A stretch of DNA of 64,000 nucleotides from Rhytidiadelphus loreus (Eukaryota > Streptophyta > Bryopsida > Hypnales > Hylocomiaceae), in assembly GCA_947034895.1 (NCBI GenBank), contig OX344764.1:42472935-42536934 (forward strand), written 5' to 3'. A model generated the notes under the pieces. It saw nothing but the letters and a program-made list of their open reading frames with translations. It had not been told where the DNA came from and made no database searches. Of this stretch, positions 1-12,252 are shown piece by piece (the stretch's first letter is position 1; every line of letters starts with the position of its first letter). Made by a program: the position numbers and the translations under genes.

Positions 1-2373
1 TGACACCTTAAGGATTTACATTTTAACATTATTGCAAAGCATTAGTGCACTATTATATTCAATAAAAGGACTATGATTACGGATGGAACTTTGAAGTTTA
101 TAATTTTAGAATAAATAAACATGTGGAATGATCTAGATGCTCCCATTTGATTCCAATTCTTTCATTTTTAATAATTAAATACTTCACGCTTTTATATCTT
201 CTCCTCATTAAAAAAATTCTTTTTGCCAATTTTTAATTTTTGGGTGAGGTTGTATATTTACATGTGAAATGTTGTAGGAACATGAGTTTAGGAGGTTTGT
301 GGGATGGAAATCTAACGTTAAACCTCAAAGCCTTACACAAAATTTATAAACTATGATCTACATAATACATCCATAAGATAATTGGTCTTGGATGTACTAT
401 TGCATTGAATATTCATCAACGAAGTTTGAAACAAAATTGAATTTTTTAAAAACTTAATTAGAAGTTGAATATTATTGCTTTCTTACAAGAAATTCCCCTT
501 GAAGTTAAGAACATTTGAAAGACTTTGATCTTACTTATAATTTTGAAACCTTATTTAGAGAGCAATTTTTAAACCATGCAAGTTAGTTTTTGAGGTACTC
601 TATAGTCATTTGTTTGAAACTATTGAATATTTGTAGTGAAGAGCTTTGAAAACCTATGCAATGCAATTGTTAATGAATAAACACACCAATCCACAAATAC
701 CTATATGGCTGAACAAAAAGGATTTTTTAACAAAGTGAGACATGTTTGTGTTCTTTGGTTGTTCAAAATTTGAATGCATGGTCCTTAATCCCTAAGCACT
801 AGCTGCAACGGGAATTTTTGAAAACTGTGTTGCAGTCAACAAAAGCATAAGCTAGCTTTTGTGGATTGTGACACAATTTTCTACTAGTGAAAAGACCAAA
901 AGTTCAATTTTTAAAGAACGATACGAGGAACAATAAGCATGTCCTAAGGCCCAAGCACACATAATCTTTTTTTTTTCATCCATCTAAATATTTGTAAAAT
1001 AATTCATTTGACAATCCTTTTACATTTGTATGGTGTAAATTTCTAGTGGGATTTCTACAAACTTTTGCAAATCTTCTATAGATAATTGAAAGGGTACAAA
1101 TATGTTTGACCTTGAAAAATAAATTTTTGGTTCAAAATATGACCCTTAAAAACAACTTTAATAAATAAATAAGAAATACCTTTTTGAAATATGATAAATT
1201 GAAATTAACATTTTGGACTCCACAAAAAAACATTGTTTAAATTACAAAAACTCAATCTAAAGCCTAATGATCTTTGATTTTCTTGTAATTACATCAAAGA
1301 ATGTTTCAAATTATACAATCATCTGAAGGGTCATATGAGGGGTCATCATGTTTGAAGGTCAATTATATTCCCGGTTATATTTTAAACTATCTAAGCACTA
1401 ATATTTTTCATATAGGACATATTGTTGACAATTTACAATTTATAGGTATAAGAGGATGTAGAATTGTATTAGAGACTTCCTCTAATTACATCTTCTAATT
1501 ACATGAAAGTAATTGTATGTAATTGAATGTAATTGAATGTAATGAATGTAATTGTATTGCTTGTACTATGTATATTTTGTTGTTTCAAACTATTAATGCA
1601 TTTTACAACAAAACTTTTTTTTTTAAACTTCAAATTATAATTGTATGTTCTACATTTGTAAATTGGCATATCATAATTGATGTAGAAAACCAAAATAGTA
1701 TATGAATAAATTTATGAGGTGTACAGAAATCCATATGTAGTACATTATGATGATTACATTTTAAAGGAATAAAAAATTAAACACATTTTGCACATTACAC
1801 CAATGTTTTTGTTCACTAATGTAAAATTCAAGGTTTAAGGTCCAAGATTTAAGGTATAGCATTTACAATGCATATTTAAATGTGTGAAAGAATAACTTGA
1901 ATTACTCTTTCTTTGTATACATTATTGCTATATAGGATGCTTGTAGTATTGAATAGCAGTCTTGGAAAGCGAATGTGTACTTTTTAAAATCCATTAATAC
2001 AATACAACTGGACGGGGTGTGGATAGGCAGATGAGTGGTCAGATGGGCGGATGGAGGATCCAAGGCGCAGATAGCCATTTTTTGGCCATTTTCAAAGACA
2101 CCCTTGGAAAATGGTCCATAACTTTTTGTTGGAAGGTTGAAACTTGAAACAAATTTTTGGAGGTGGAACTTGGCTTGAGTTACAACCTTTTGTTGTTCAA
2201 AGTTTTTTGAAAAAGTTTTTTAATTATGTGCAAAAGAGGTCTAAAAATCAAGTTTTGTGACATTTTATTGCAAACGGTCGAATGGTCGGATAGTCTGGGC
2301 GAATAGCTAAGGAGACTACAATCTTTGGAGATGTCCTAGTATTGGAGTTTTTATCCAAATCAAATGCATTATT

Positions 2374-2421
2374 TACCATTGGAAAGCTATGAAAGCTATG
2401 AAAGCTATCTTTCCAATGGTA
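2374..2421. repeat. Perfect 13-bp inverted repeat (hairpin)
   Basis: TACCATTGGAAAG at 2374-2386 is matched by its exact reverse complement at 2409-2421. The loop consists of a short tandem repeat of CTATGAAAG. Function is unknown. Confidence 0.8.
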
Positions 2422-2663
2422 TAATATGGTGCATACAAAAGTAGATAGGGCGTCGGGCGGACGGGCGAATGGTTTGGATTTTTTTTTGTCTTCTAGAGCC
2501 TTTCCGCCCGTCCGGATGTTTGTCCAATCGTCCCCTTGTTCATCAAATTGTCTGACTGCCTACATGTCCGTTTGCCCTTTCACTTATCCAACCATCCAAC
2601 TACCCGTTTGCTCGTCTGACAGATGCTATCCAAAGGACGTTGTCTACTGTGTCCGGGCATTTG

Positions 2664-2695
2664 CAAAATCTAGATGTCCGGACGTCTAGATTTTG
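2664..2695. repeat. 32-bp near-perfect palindrome
   Basis: The arms CAAAATCTAGA and TCTAGATTTTG flank a GTCCGGAC centre with one mismatched pair, so the whole 32 bases form an uninterrupted palindrome. It lies at the right edge of the GGCGGA-rich stretch and could mark an element end. No partner was found. Confidence 0.8.
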
Positions 2696-3120
2696 AATGT
2701 GATTTGTCCCTAGACGTTGAAATTTGTCAACCCTAGCTATGAGACTTTATATAGGATTCTTAGAAGAAAAAAAATGAACAAATCTAGTTAGTCAAGTAGT
2801 TGCCCTTCACATAACCAAGTGGTTGGTAAATTGCAAAAATTATAAACCTTCTACTTAATTCAATAATTTCAGTTCCGTACAACCAATTTTAAGTCGGACA
2901 ATCACTCCTACTTTCATTTCGGGCAACCGAGTAGTCAACTAACATGAGACTAAAGCGGCATGGGTGTGAGAAGTTGGTGCAACTAATTAGCTATGTTGTC
3001 AATATCAATAATATTGCTTTAGCAATGGTGGGTCAAAGTTGTCCACGTTTGAATGATAATTATATGCATTGTGCTAAGGTCTAGCCCTACCCTTCCAAAC
3101 TTTTCTCTTGATGATTATAC

Positions 3121-3290
3121 TCGCAACGCATCCAAATGATTGGACCCACTCCTCTTGCCTGCGGCTACATGAGGTTTAGTGTCTCACAAGAGATTACATA
3201 AGATTATGTACCAATTACAATGTTGATAAATGGAGTGTCTTAGAGGTCATGTTTGTCATGCTCGGGAGTTGTGGTATTGTCCTATCAAGC
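3121..3290 (+). repeat. Dispersed repeat, copy 1 (inverted partner near 30860-31205)
   Basis: Two blocks are shared in inverted orientation with the 30.9-31.2 kb region. One contains GATTGGACCC and, further on, TTTAGTGTCTCACAAGA (3121-3200). The other contains GTTGTGGTATTGTCCTAT (about 3253-3290). Spacing between the blocks differs in the two copies, so it is an old dispersed repeat. Confidence 0.6.
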
Positions 3291-3558
3291 ATACAAGCAC
3301 AATTTCAAGCTTAGGTACTATGCATGTACCGTATTGGAGAGCCTACATGTCATTATTTGATAATCTTCTCGTGTTGAATAAAACAAACACTTTCATAAAA
3401 ATATCACATTCTTAAAAAAAGTCTACATTCCTCATCCACATCTCTTTTCAAAAAATAATAGGGTGAAAAATTGCTTTATTTCATTCTATATAAAAATTCA
3501 AAATCATTTTACTTGAAAGTTCAAAATCATTTATTGAACACTATGGCAATGCATGTAT

Positions 3559-4122
3559 CTTGGGGGGTGCACTTAGTTCTACTATAACAAACCACGTGCG
3601 AACAAGTGGTTTCTAATAAACTATAATTTCAACCTAAAATTTTGAACATTGTTTAATAATGACTATAGCTTTCTATTGCCAAAATTTCCGACTCAAATAA
3701 AATATGAAATGATTTCTAGAAGAGGTTGAAAATGAACTAAAATGGCATGTTTTTCAACTCAAATAATTATAGAGGACACATTTAGATGACCATTGAGTCA
3801 ATATTCAACTCAAAATGAGCTTTCAATAATGAGTTATTTTTAGGAATTTTTTGTTCATTTTTTAGATAATTTTTTCTTATATAATATAGGGGTGTGAAAG
3901 TTATTTTTCAATTCTACAGTGTATCTTTTTACTTCAAAAATTTGTAACTAATTATTATTAACAAAAAAAAATATCAATAATTCAAAACATAAACTTTCAA
4001 AGTAGGAAAATCTATTCATATTTTTTTAATTTTGTTTTATTTAAAATTCAAAAAGTATATAGGGGGGCCAAAGTTTTGTTTGCACGTGGTTTCTAATGGA
4101 CACTCTAAATGACCCCCCCAAG
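3559..4122 (+). mobile_element. hAT-like MITE, copy 1
   Basis: A 564-bp non-coding element. The left end is CTTGGGGGGTGCACTTAG. The right end is its imperfect inverse, ending CCCCCCAAG plus one base. An 8-bp flanking duplication, GCATGTAT at 3551-3558 and GCATGCAT at 4123-4130, has one mismatch. A further inverted pair just inside the ends carries CCACGTGC and TTTCTAATRRAC. It is homologous along its whole length, inverted, to 33170-33731, and internally to 62408-62990. An 8-bp duplication with short inverted ends is the hAT hallmark, so assignment to hAT is inferred. Confidence 0.8.
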
Positions 4123-4130
4123 GCATGCAT

Positions 4131-5050
4131 ATGAGGGGGCGTGAAAATGTGGGGGCTTAAATTGTAACCTTGGGTTTCACTTAAAACCACAAGGTTATAA
4201 TTTATGTCCTAGGGCCTACTTTTTCATGACCTTCCATATGAATGGTTTTAGGTGAATGAACTCATATGCTCAAGGTTAGAGTCTCATCTAGGTCTTCAAC
4301 CAAAACTTACCCCCTATTTTGTAGGCTAGTGGTTAATTTTGTGTCTTGTATCTCCTTCTAGCTACTAACACCAATTTATCCTTATAGTGAAGGGAGAATT
4401 ACCATCCCCTTGAAACTTATTGTTACCACAAAAATTCATTTTTGTTTAGATTGAAATAATGTGGCATTTTGACTTGCACAAATTTAAAATAGTGTGACTT
4501 TAGTTTAATAGTATTCCACGCATTATTTCCAATTCTAAATTTGAACATAGAAGTTCCATTTGTAGTATCTATGGGACTTTGTTTTATTGTTTTAATTATG
4601 GATCGAGGGTACTCTACCCATCTAAGGACTTTAGTTCAACCTGAGTTAGTTCAATTTGTGATTTAGAGCTAGGGTGAATTTCCCCTCACTTGTCATTGTG
4701 AAGTCCCTGTATTTTTTTTCTAGAGATGAATGCTAAAAAGAAGACTTCCTAATTTATACTTGATTAATCTATTTTCCATATCACTCCTAGCTACTTTTGG
4801 GCCTTTCATTGCCAATATGAATTCAAAATTTCCAAATTTTATAATACAGGGAAAATAAATATTTCTTGTGTTTTCCCTAGGAATAAAACTATTTTGTATC
4901 CAAAATTAACTCAACCCCTAACACGAAAAGTTCAAAAATAGAATTTCTTTTACTTCTCCCCCTTTGAAGCATCCATTCGTATGAATGACTACTGTACCGC
5001 AGCAGCGACAGATGACCCGACATTCATCGCCCCATCAAATGTTCATCCAA
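4131..5050. other. Intergenic DNA upstream of eL6
   Basis: AT-rich sequence without a recognisable gene. It separates the MITE from the eL6 promoter. No clear regulatory motif is seen until the telo-box at 5053. Confidence 0.5.
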
Positions 5051-5052
5051 TA

Positions 5053-5062
5053 ATTAGGGTTT
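5053..5062 (+). promoter_or_regulatory. Telo-box upstream of eL6
   Basis: ATTAGGGTTT lies about 130 bases before the eL6 start codon. AAACCCTA/TTAGGGTTT telo-boxes are typical of plant translation-gene promoters. A pyrimidine-rich leader (about 5104-5115 and 5159-5182) follows, as in ribosomal protein mRNAs. A further telo-box array, TTTAGGGTTTAGGGTTT, lies at the start of intron 1 (5454-5470). Confidence 0.6.
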
Positions 5063-5190
5063 GGCGTTCAAGGGTTAAAGCAACCCAGACTATACACCGC
5101 ACCCTCTTTTTCCCCGTCGCCGGAGTGGAGCTGCGTTGTCGCAGCAGCTCAGTCCAGTTCCCTTCTCTCCTTCTCTCCCTCGTCGTAGCA

Positions 5191-7149
5191 ATGGCGCCCA
5201 AGCCAGTGAGATCCAGCAGGAACAAAGACCTCGTCCGAGGCATCGGCCGCAACGGCAGGTCCAAGACCTATCACAAGCGCGGCTTGTGGGCCATCAAGGC
5301 CAAGAATGGGGGCACTTTCCCGACTCACGCGAAGGCTGCGGTTGCTGAGGCTCCGGCTGTCCGCGCTCCGAAGTTCTACCCTGCCGACGATGTTGCCAAG
5401 CCCCTGCACAAGAACAAGGTCGTCAACGCCCCGAAGCTGAGGTATGATGGGGATTTAGGGTTTAGGGTTTGTGAATATTCTTCGAACTTCGCGTCTGTTT
5501 TATTTGAATCTGTCGAAACCTACAGCGATGAATCAATTTTTCGCTTTAGGAATAATTTTGCCGCTGTGGTTTTGGATCTTGATGAACTGCATCGTCTTGG
5601 TTTTTAAAAGTATTCTTTTGATGTCGTTTGAAAGTAGGGTTTACTGTTATTCTTGGGGATTATTTTTGTGCACTGCTTTCAGTTGTAGTTTGGATACCTT
5701 GCATTCTCCTTATTATTGGTTATTTAGCACGGGTGAATAATCGGTCAGTGTAGAAAGTAGAATGATCAATCTAACAATGCCACCCCAAATGCTACGACCT
5801 TATCCGTACAACCGGATGTTCGATGTCCTTGTGATAAATAGAATAGATCATATTAAATAATGAGGAAGATAGTTAACGTTTGGTAACTGCATCTATTATA
5901 ATGTCCAGTTAAGCATCTGAACTGGATACATTATACTAATTTAGTTTCCGTTGCTCTGGTTTGGAATCAAGAGAGAGTTTCAATGTGCTTTTTGGACAAT
6001 GGAGGAATAGACTACGAATTTCCACTGTTTAGGCCACAGTTGTAGGTAGTATACACCCTTGTTATCATCTTTTAAGGCAAGAATCTCTGGGGTTCACTCT
6101 TAGTTAGGGTCTTAATTAGGTGCCCTTTCCTTAGGGAGATTTGATTCATTCCACACTGCTGATTTATGCCGTGATTAAATCATGTGTCATGGGACCCTTT
6201 CACTAGCTTTAGTGTGCTGTTCACTTATCTTCTTTGGGATGTGCAGGTCGAGCATCACTCCGGGGACTGTTTTGATTTTGTTGGCTGGAAAATTCAAGGG
6301 CAAGCGTGTGGTGTTTCTGAAGCAGTTGGAATCTGGTCTTCTATTGGTTACTGGTGTGTAACTCCTTCACATGGTTCTGATTTTTTGAGTTCATTATCGT
6401 ACAAACGTGGTACACAGGTTAATCGGTGGATTCTCTGTTTACCAAAGGTTGTAACCTCCTTGCACTGATGATGCATGCCTCTTATTCTTGTAACATACTG
6501 TAGCTTTGCATGCTTCTTTGGAGTACCGGGAAAATTCCTCTCGTTAAACTGTATTAGCCAAATTCTATCCATGTGTTCTTTCAAGGCAAATATATCGTAA
6601 TACAATCCTTGACTTCCTACCCACCTCGATTCAAGCATTATTATTTGACAGAATCTCGACATGTTTATTGAATGTAATGCAGGACCTTTTAAGGTCAATG
6701 GTGTTCCTTTGAGAAGGGTGAACCAGGCTTACGTTATTGCGACATCAACTAAGATCGATATATCGTCCGTTGATGTTGCTAAGCACTCCGATTCCTACTT
6801 CAAGAAGGAAGTTACCAAGAAGAAGAAGGGAGAGTCTGAGTTTTTTGAAGCTGAGAATGATGTAAGTATTTCACTGACAATTAGCTTGAATTGGACAGAA
6901 TCCAACGATTGTGAAAAATTCAGTTGACATCTTTACACAGATCAACCCTTTTGCGAATGCTTTTAATCTGTATTTTATTTGTTAATGCAGAAGGATGAGG
7001 GGGTCTTATCTGAGGAAAAGAAGGAGGACCAGAAGGCAATTGACGCCAAGCTGATCCCTCTCCTTGAAGCAGTCCCAGAGTTGAAAACTTACTTGAGTGC
7101 GAGGTTTAGTTTGAAGTCTGGTGTCAAGCCACATGAGCTTGTGTTTTGA
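5191..7149 (+). CDS. Cytosolic 60S ribosomal protein eL6 (4 exons)
   Basis: eL6 is a eukaryote-specific protein of the large cytosolic ribosomal subunit. Exons are 5191-5441, 6247-6353, 6683-6861 and 6991-7149. All introns are GT-AG and the exons join in frame to 231 aa, close to the usual ~233 aa of plant eL6. The N-terminus [19 protein letters not shown] and the segment [15 protein letters not shown] are diagnostic. Exon 2 gives the KOW-like stretch with [12 protein letters not shown], exon 3 gives [18 protein letters not shown], and the C-terminus KPHELVF is typical. The ATG chosen follows a pyrimidine-rich leader and matches the family start; an in-frame ATG at 4981 would add about 70 unrelated residues. 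Intron 1 is the longest (805 bp) and carries a telo-box array, suggesting leader-intron enhancement. Identification is secure from family memory. Confidence 0.96.
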
Positions 7150-7734
7150 AGAACCACTGTTTGTGATTTTGGTAAAGTGGCCAAGACTTGATATCTGATA
7201 ATGCAAGTTACTTTGGTCCTTGGTCCCACTACTCCTAATGAGGTTAATGAATGCTTTTTTTAATTTGGAGTGGATTTCCAAAGCAAGGGTTATGCAGGAG
7301 TGATTTGTTATGCTTTATTGAGAGTGCTTGAATTGAGTGTAGTTCAAAGCGGAGTAAGTAACTATATTTTGAACAAGGCGAGTTTGTAGATTGCTTGCAT
7401 GTTTTAGTGCACTGGGTTTAGGGTAATGCTATAGCGATGCGTTTGTGGAAGCCTTAGGCGGTGTAAAAGCGCGTGGTTGTTCAATATCTGTTACTGAAAC
7501 TGTTCAGGCGTTGGAGGGAATTGACTTCTGCTGCTCCAGTGGAACTATTGTGCATGTACAGTAAGAGTTTGTATGTTCAGGGCATGTGAGGATTTCTTCG
7601 CATATGGATCCAATGCCGTCGTTGCCGAAAACTAGCAATTGCTACAATATAGAATAGCGTTCGAATAGTACTATTCATGAACCTCATTTCTTCGTTAGGT
7701 CTCTCATGTATCGCATCATCTAGGAAGACAAAGG

Positions 7735-8504
7735 AAAACCCACCAGGAGAATAATCTCGATGATTTTGCCATAAAAATCAAAGATCAATTGAGAACAAGC
7801 ATCATTTCATCGACTTCTTTGTCGTTGGGGTGCAAGGCTCCGACCACCCCGTGTGTTTGATGTGCTGGAAGTAGACACATCTGCAAGAAACAATGGTTAA
7901 CATATAGTTATGGACAAATTGGCATAGGAAAAGGAAGAAAAAGCCTAGCATTGATCATTCTAGTAACTCTCATATCATCCCACTTGCAACATGTGGCTCT
8001 TGTATCTTATCAACTAACCCTTATGTAACATGATGATGATGATGATTGCTCTTGTATCTTATCAACTAACCCTTGTGTAACATGATTATGATGATGATTG
8101 CTCAATAGAAATAAAGTGTTTAGTGTTTAGTGCACTTCAATCAATTGTGTGATCAATGCCCAAATACAAATCAATTGCTATGATTGTCTTCAGAAAACAA
8201 GTAATTGAAAGATGTAGTTGATGTGATCATCTGATATGAATCCTTGGACCACGTTGTGTATAATTGGTTGCAAGATTGGTGATCAAATTGTTATGTACAT
8301 GTTGGAACACCTTCATGTTGTTCTCCTAATAGAGAATTCAAAGTTTGAAAACCTATTGGCAATGTAGCACCACTTGAAGATGCGATGTTGGAATCATTTG
8401 GAGTAAGTGGAATTGTCACAATAACATAATTGTGGCCCATAGAAGGTTGATCTATGAATTCACGGGGCTTTGATTGAAGATTCAAATTTTCACTCACTAG
8501 CCAT
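7735..8504 (-). pseudogene. RING-ligase copy A, truncated pseudogene
   Basis: This is a broken copy of the first part of the intact gene at 12253-15063. Exon 1 corresponds to 8504-8299. The ATG of copy B is conserved (MAS), but two bases are missing just after it, so translation from that ATG stops after four codons, although the following frame still reads like copy B (ENLNLQSK, then GFQTLNSLLG). Exon 2 begins at 7880 after a conserved TTTCTTGCAG acceptor, meets an in-frame stop, and homology ends near 7735. Exons 3 and 4, including the RING domain, are absent. The duplication continues upstream: 9285-9600 matches 15180-15530, and 10487-10640 matches 16130-16280. Clearly a decayed segmental duplicate. 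Confidence 0.85.
7996..8099. repeat. 52-bp tandem duplication in copy A intron
   Basis: Two adjacent 52-bp units (7996-8047 and 8048-8099) differ at two positions and end in a GATGATGATG-like run. Copy B has only one equivalent unit near 14450-14500, so the duplication arose after the copies separated. Confidence 0.8.
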
Positions 8505-8599
8505 GAAAGTAAAGTGTTGGTAGAAAACCTTGGGACCTTTGTTTTACAAAAAGTGAAATTCACCACACAAAGCTATGTGTCAAAATTCAAATCTAACTT

Positions 8600-11500
8600 G
8601 GAGGTGGTTGCAAGAAAGACTGAACGAATTTGGTAGTGTTTTGCAAAAACTACAATTTTTTGCGTTGAGTACTAGGAATATTACAATACTACGAAATGGA
8701 ACAATCTTAGCTGTTGATCTGAAAAATTGACGGCTAATAGTACTTTTGACTACTTGTAAGTATTGAAAAAGTACTATTTGAAAAAGAAAAAAAGTTTGTC
8801 ATAGAAAATAGATACAACTAAATATAAATGAATAAAAATTAGAAAATCATGAACAAAAAAACACTAAAATTGGCCATTTGTAAAGACTTGATAGTGATCA
8901 CATTTCATCCCAAATTAGAAGTTGAAACCATCTTAAATATTGTTCAGAGTGCTATATGCAAGGGCCTCCTATTTGCATGCATGTCAAGGATAAAGAATTA
9001 TATTTTTTTGAATGCCCTTTTGTGGGCACATGCCTATCTACTGTGGAAATAACCTACAAAAAAATTCAAGTAAACATCATAATTTTTAAATACTCCACAG
9101 TACTAAAAAAACCCTAAATTGCAAAATGACATTTAATCATAAATTTTTTTTTAATTTAAAAACAAACAAACTAATCTCATGCTTTTTGAATTATCCATCT
9201 TCAGTAAAAGTTTCAAGTCCATCGGCTTCATTTTCCAAAAGTTATGGCCGATGGCAACTTTGTCACTTCAATTGTCATGCGAAATAGGACTACTCTTTCT
9301 TCCAATCACCCTTGGGATTATTTGCTCAGTTGCTTTAATGAGCAACCACTTAAAGAGACTCAAAGTATTAAAATGCTATACTGTAATTAAATAAAGCATC
9401 ACATTGATAAAAATAGGTCATTTTAGTAAGTGCCATTACTTTTGAAAATATTGAGGTTCATTTTTCATTTATTAAAGTAAAAGCAAACCATCACTTTACT
9501 CTCATTTGGGATGCCATATCTAGGGATCAAGATTATTTCGAAAAACAAATGCTGAAATTTGTGGGATATTTTTTTTCCAAATAAATAGATAAATAATTAT
9601 ATAGAAAAAACGAAACTTTTTATTTATTTTTAGTCCAATTGAGTTGTTGCATTTAAGCTTTCACAATTCCTATGCTTTTGAAGTTTGGTGGAAAATTGTG
9701 AACTCAAGGATTGTATCAAGTGGATGAATTTCAATGATCTTTGAAAACTTTGATTTCCATCTTTGAGTCCCTATTGCAATTTCAATTGAGTCATTAATAT
9801 CCTAGTTTTGACATTTTCTCTCCTATCGAGGTTTTGGTAGAAAATTGTGAACTCAAGAATTTGGATCAAATGGATATCTCCAAATCTCTTTTTTAAGGGG
9901 ATTGTAATGTTTTCTAGTGTTTTGAAGACAATCACGGGAATTGTACTATTGGTAGGGCTTTGAGACCATGCACCTTTGAGAATGAAGGCTTTGCTTTGAG
10001 TCCCTATTCTAGTTTCTCTATTAAGTTCCAATTGATTTATGCATCCAAGCTTTATTTATTTTTTAAGAGTTTTTTTGAAGTTTTGGTGGAAATTGCAAAG
10101 GATTGGGTCAAGTAGATTATATCAATCATCTGTAAAGGTTTTTTTTTGGTGGGGAGATCTCTTATAGTTTCATGTTTGACTTAACCTTAGAGCAACCATT
10201 TTATTGACAAGAATATATTTAAAAATTTGTGATTAATTTTGTCAAACCTTTTAGAAGTTTTCTTTAGACTTAGGTACTTGTTTGAAGTGGATGGATGTTC
10301 CGGGGAGCTTGAGAGCTTTCTAGACAATTTTCTTTGGTGGAAGCTTGTTGGCAAAGACATGAACAATTGGAGCCCATATTTACCTAATTGGAATTTTTTC
10401 CTTGAAGATCACATTTTTCATTTGTATCTTTGGATAACAACTTTAGTTTCTTTTGGACTATAGTTACCTTCACAAAGCCATCTACATTTGTTGAAGAGGG
10501 AGTCAACCTTATCTCAAACAAGTGACAAACAATGTATGAAGATACCTATAGTTTGATCAATCTAGGTAAGGATATGGCCTTTGACCATTGAAATGTTGGA
10601 GGTTCCAAACATGAATTTCCAGGTTAAAACAAATCTTTAGTTAGAGTTGTTGGTTGGTAAAGAGCATTATGGGACATAATGCAAAGTCCTAATAGTTCAT
10701 CACAAATGTCCGAAATTTGTACTTTTCACAAATCTAAGGGTGTGGATGTAGAAAGAGGGTCTAAGTTATGACATTAGGAAAAATTTGAGGTCTCAAGAGG
10801 GCTAAGAGTTCAAACCCCTCCAAAATAGTGATGGTGCAATTGTAGAAAAAATCAGTAAGAATGATGTGGCACTACTAGTGCCACAACAGAGCCACATTAG
10901 TGCCACCACACTACTCCAATAGTGCTAAGGCAAACTGCGCAATTTTTGAATTTTTCTTTTTCAAAAAAAAAAAAGGATCTAAATTTATTTATTTATTTTT
11001 TGAATAAAAATAATAATTTTTTTGTTACTGCACTGCAACGCTGCGGAAAATAAATTGTTAACAGCCTTGTTGAGGCTTCAGATTTTTTCTAATGGTTATA
11101 ACGCTTTTCTTACTTATATCCAATGGAATGGTGACAAATTTGCCTTGAAAACTGAACTTGACATTATGTCTAGAATATGGATCAATGGTATACTCATTCA
11201 ATTCTTCAAAGTTTATAATGAATTTCATGTGCTATAATAAGTACTGTACATCAAAGTCCTTCTACCGTTCTCACATGTTGGGTGATCAATATGAATCAAT
11301 GTATAGATTGATTAGTGCTTCTTGTGCCTATTGATGTGGAAATGTGATTCAATACAAGCATGCCATATACATACATTTGCTTAGCTTGCCACATTCTACT
11401 ATTTGAAAAAGATTGTCCTAGCATTCCAAGCATTGCATAATGTGAAGGCACCTAAAAGCGTCCATATACCTATTATTCTAGACTGCCTGCTAATGTGTCT

Positions 11501-12252
11501 TTAGACTTTAGTTAACGTGTCTTTCAAATGCTTACCTCTAAATTGCTAACGCATTTGAAGGCCACACATTTAACTCTAATTTGCTAACTACTAATTTTTG
11601 CAAATTTTGGTTTAGGGTTCACCTATGTAATAGTTTCATTGGTCTAGGGAGCAAGCACTTTAAAAAATCACAGAAATTCAATACCACATTTAAAAAATCT
11701 AATCTTTTTTTTAATATTTATGATTTTCACTTGCTAATACTATAAAAATATTATTTTAAGGAGAAGGTATCTCCAACTATGCTAAATTGCTTATATTGAC
11801 GTTTTTGGGTGCTTCTACCTTATAATAATTCTCAAAACCAAGTTTGTGTTTGCATGCTTTGCATTCAAAAGTCTACAATATTCACAATGAGATTACTTAA
11901 AATGAAAGAAAAATATGTGATTTGAGGTCCTCCTATCTTACAAAGTGTGTTCAAAATTTTGAAATGCTCCCCAAATGGATGTTATTCATAATGAGTAAAC
12001 TCATGTTTACATTCATTTGTTGTTTAAACTTTGAAAATCTATTCCTTTAGAGGTTAAAATCACGACGGTGCAACCTCTTTTTTATCTTACTAGACAAGTA
12101 CTTTTCAATGTATACAAGTTTCAACATTCCTTCCATCAACAAGAATTCTAGTTAACTGTTCACTTGCTAAGGAAAAGTGCATAATCAAAGAGTTCCTTTG
12201 TTATACCATTACCATCGTGAAAGCTAGTTTTGTTGTAGATGCTCTATTTGAT
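8600..12252. other. Intergenic DNA between RING copies A and B
   Basis: No gene is recognised. It contains the duplicated flanks of the RING gene (9285-9600 and 10487-10640). It also has a dispersed-repeat fragment at about 10790-10990 (GAGGT..CAAGAGGG..GTGCAATTG..GTGGCACTAC) that resembles 43520-43660 and 27500-27620. The remainder is AT-rich with short open frames that look fortuitous. Confidence 0.5.

Larger units (their letters stand above)
1..3558. other. AT-rich intergenic DNA
   Basis: No gene is recognisable. The stretch is AT-rich with short homopolymer runs. It holds a degenerate ~11-bp tandem repeat (GTAATTGAAT type) at about 1508-1557, a region at about 2010-2700 unusually rich in GGCGGA/TCCGCC words, two strong palindromes (2374-2421 and 2664-2695), and a dispersed repeat near 3121-3290 that recurs inverted near 30860-31205. 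Open frames here are short and have no familiar motifs. Confidence 0.6.

Noticed and set aside
2426..2689. 87-residue frame with repeated Cys/Pro motifs
   Set aside because: It translates the GGCGGA/TCCGCC word cluster; repeats of this type give such peptides without being genes.
4981..5190. Upstream in-frame ATG for eL6
   Set aside because: It would add about 70 residues unlike any eL6; the region holds the telo-box and pyrimidine-rich leader.
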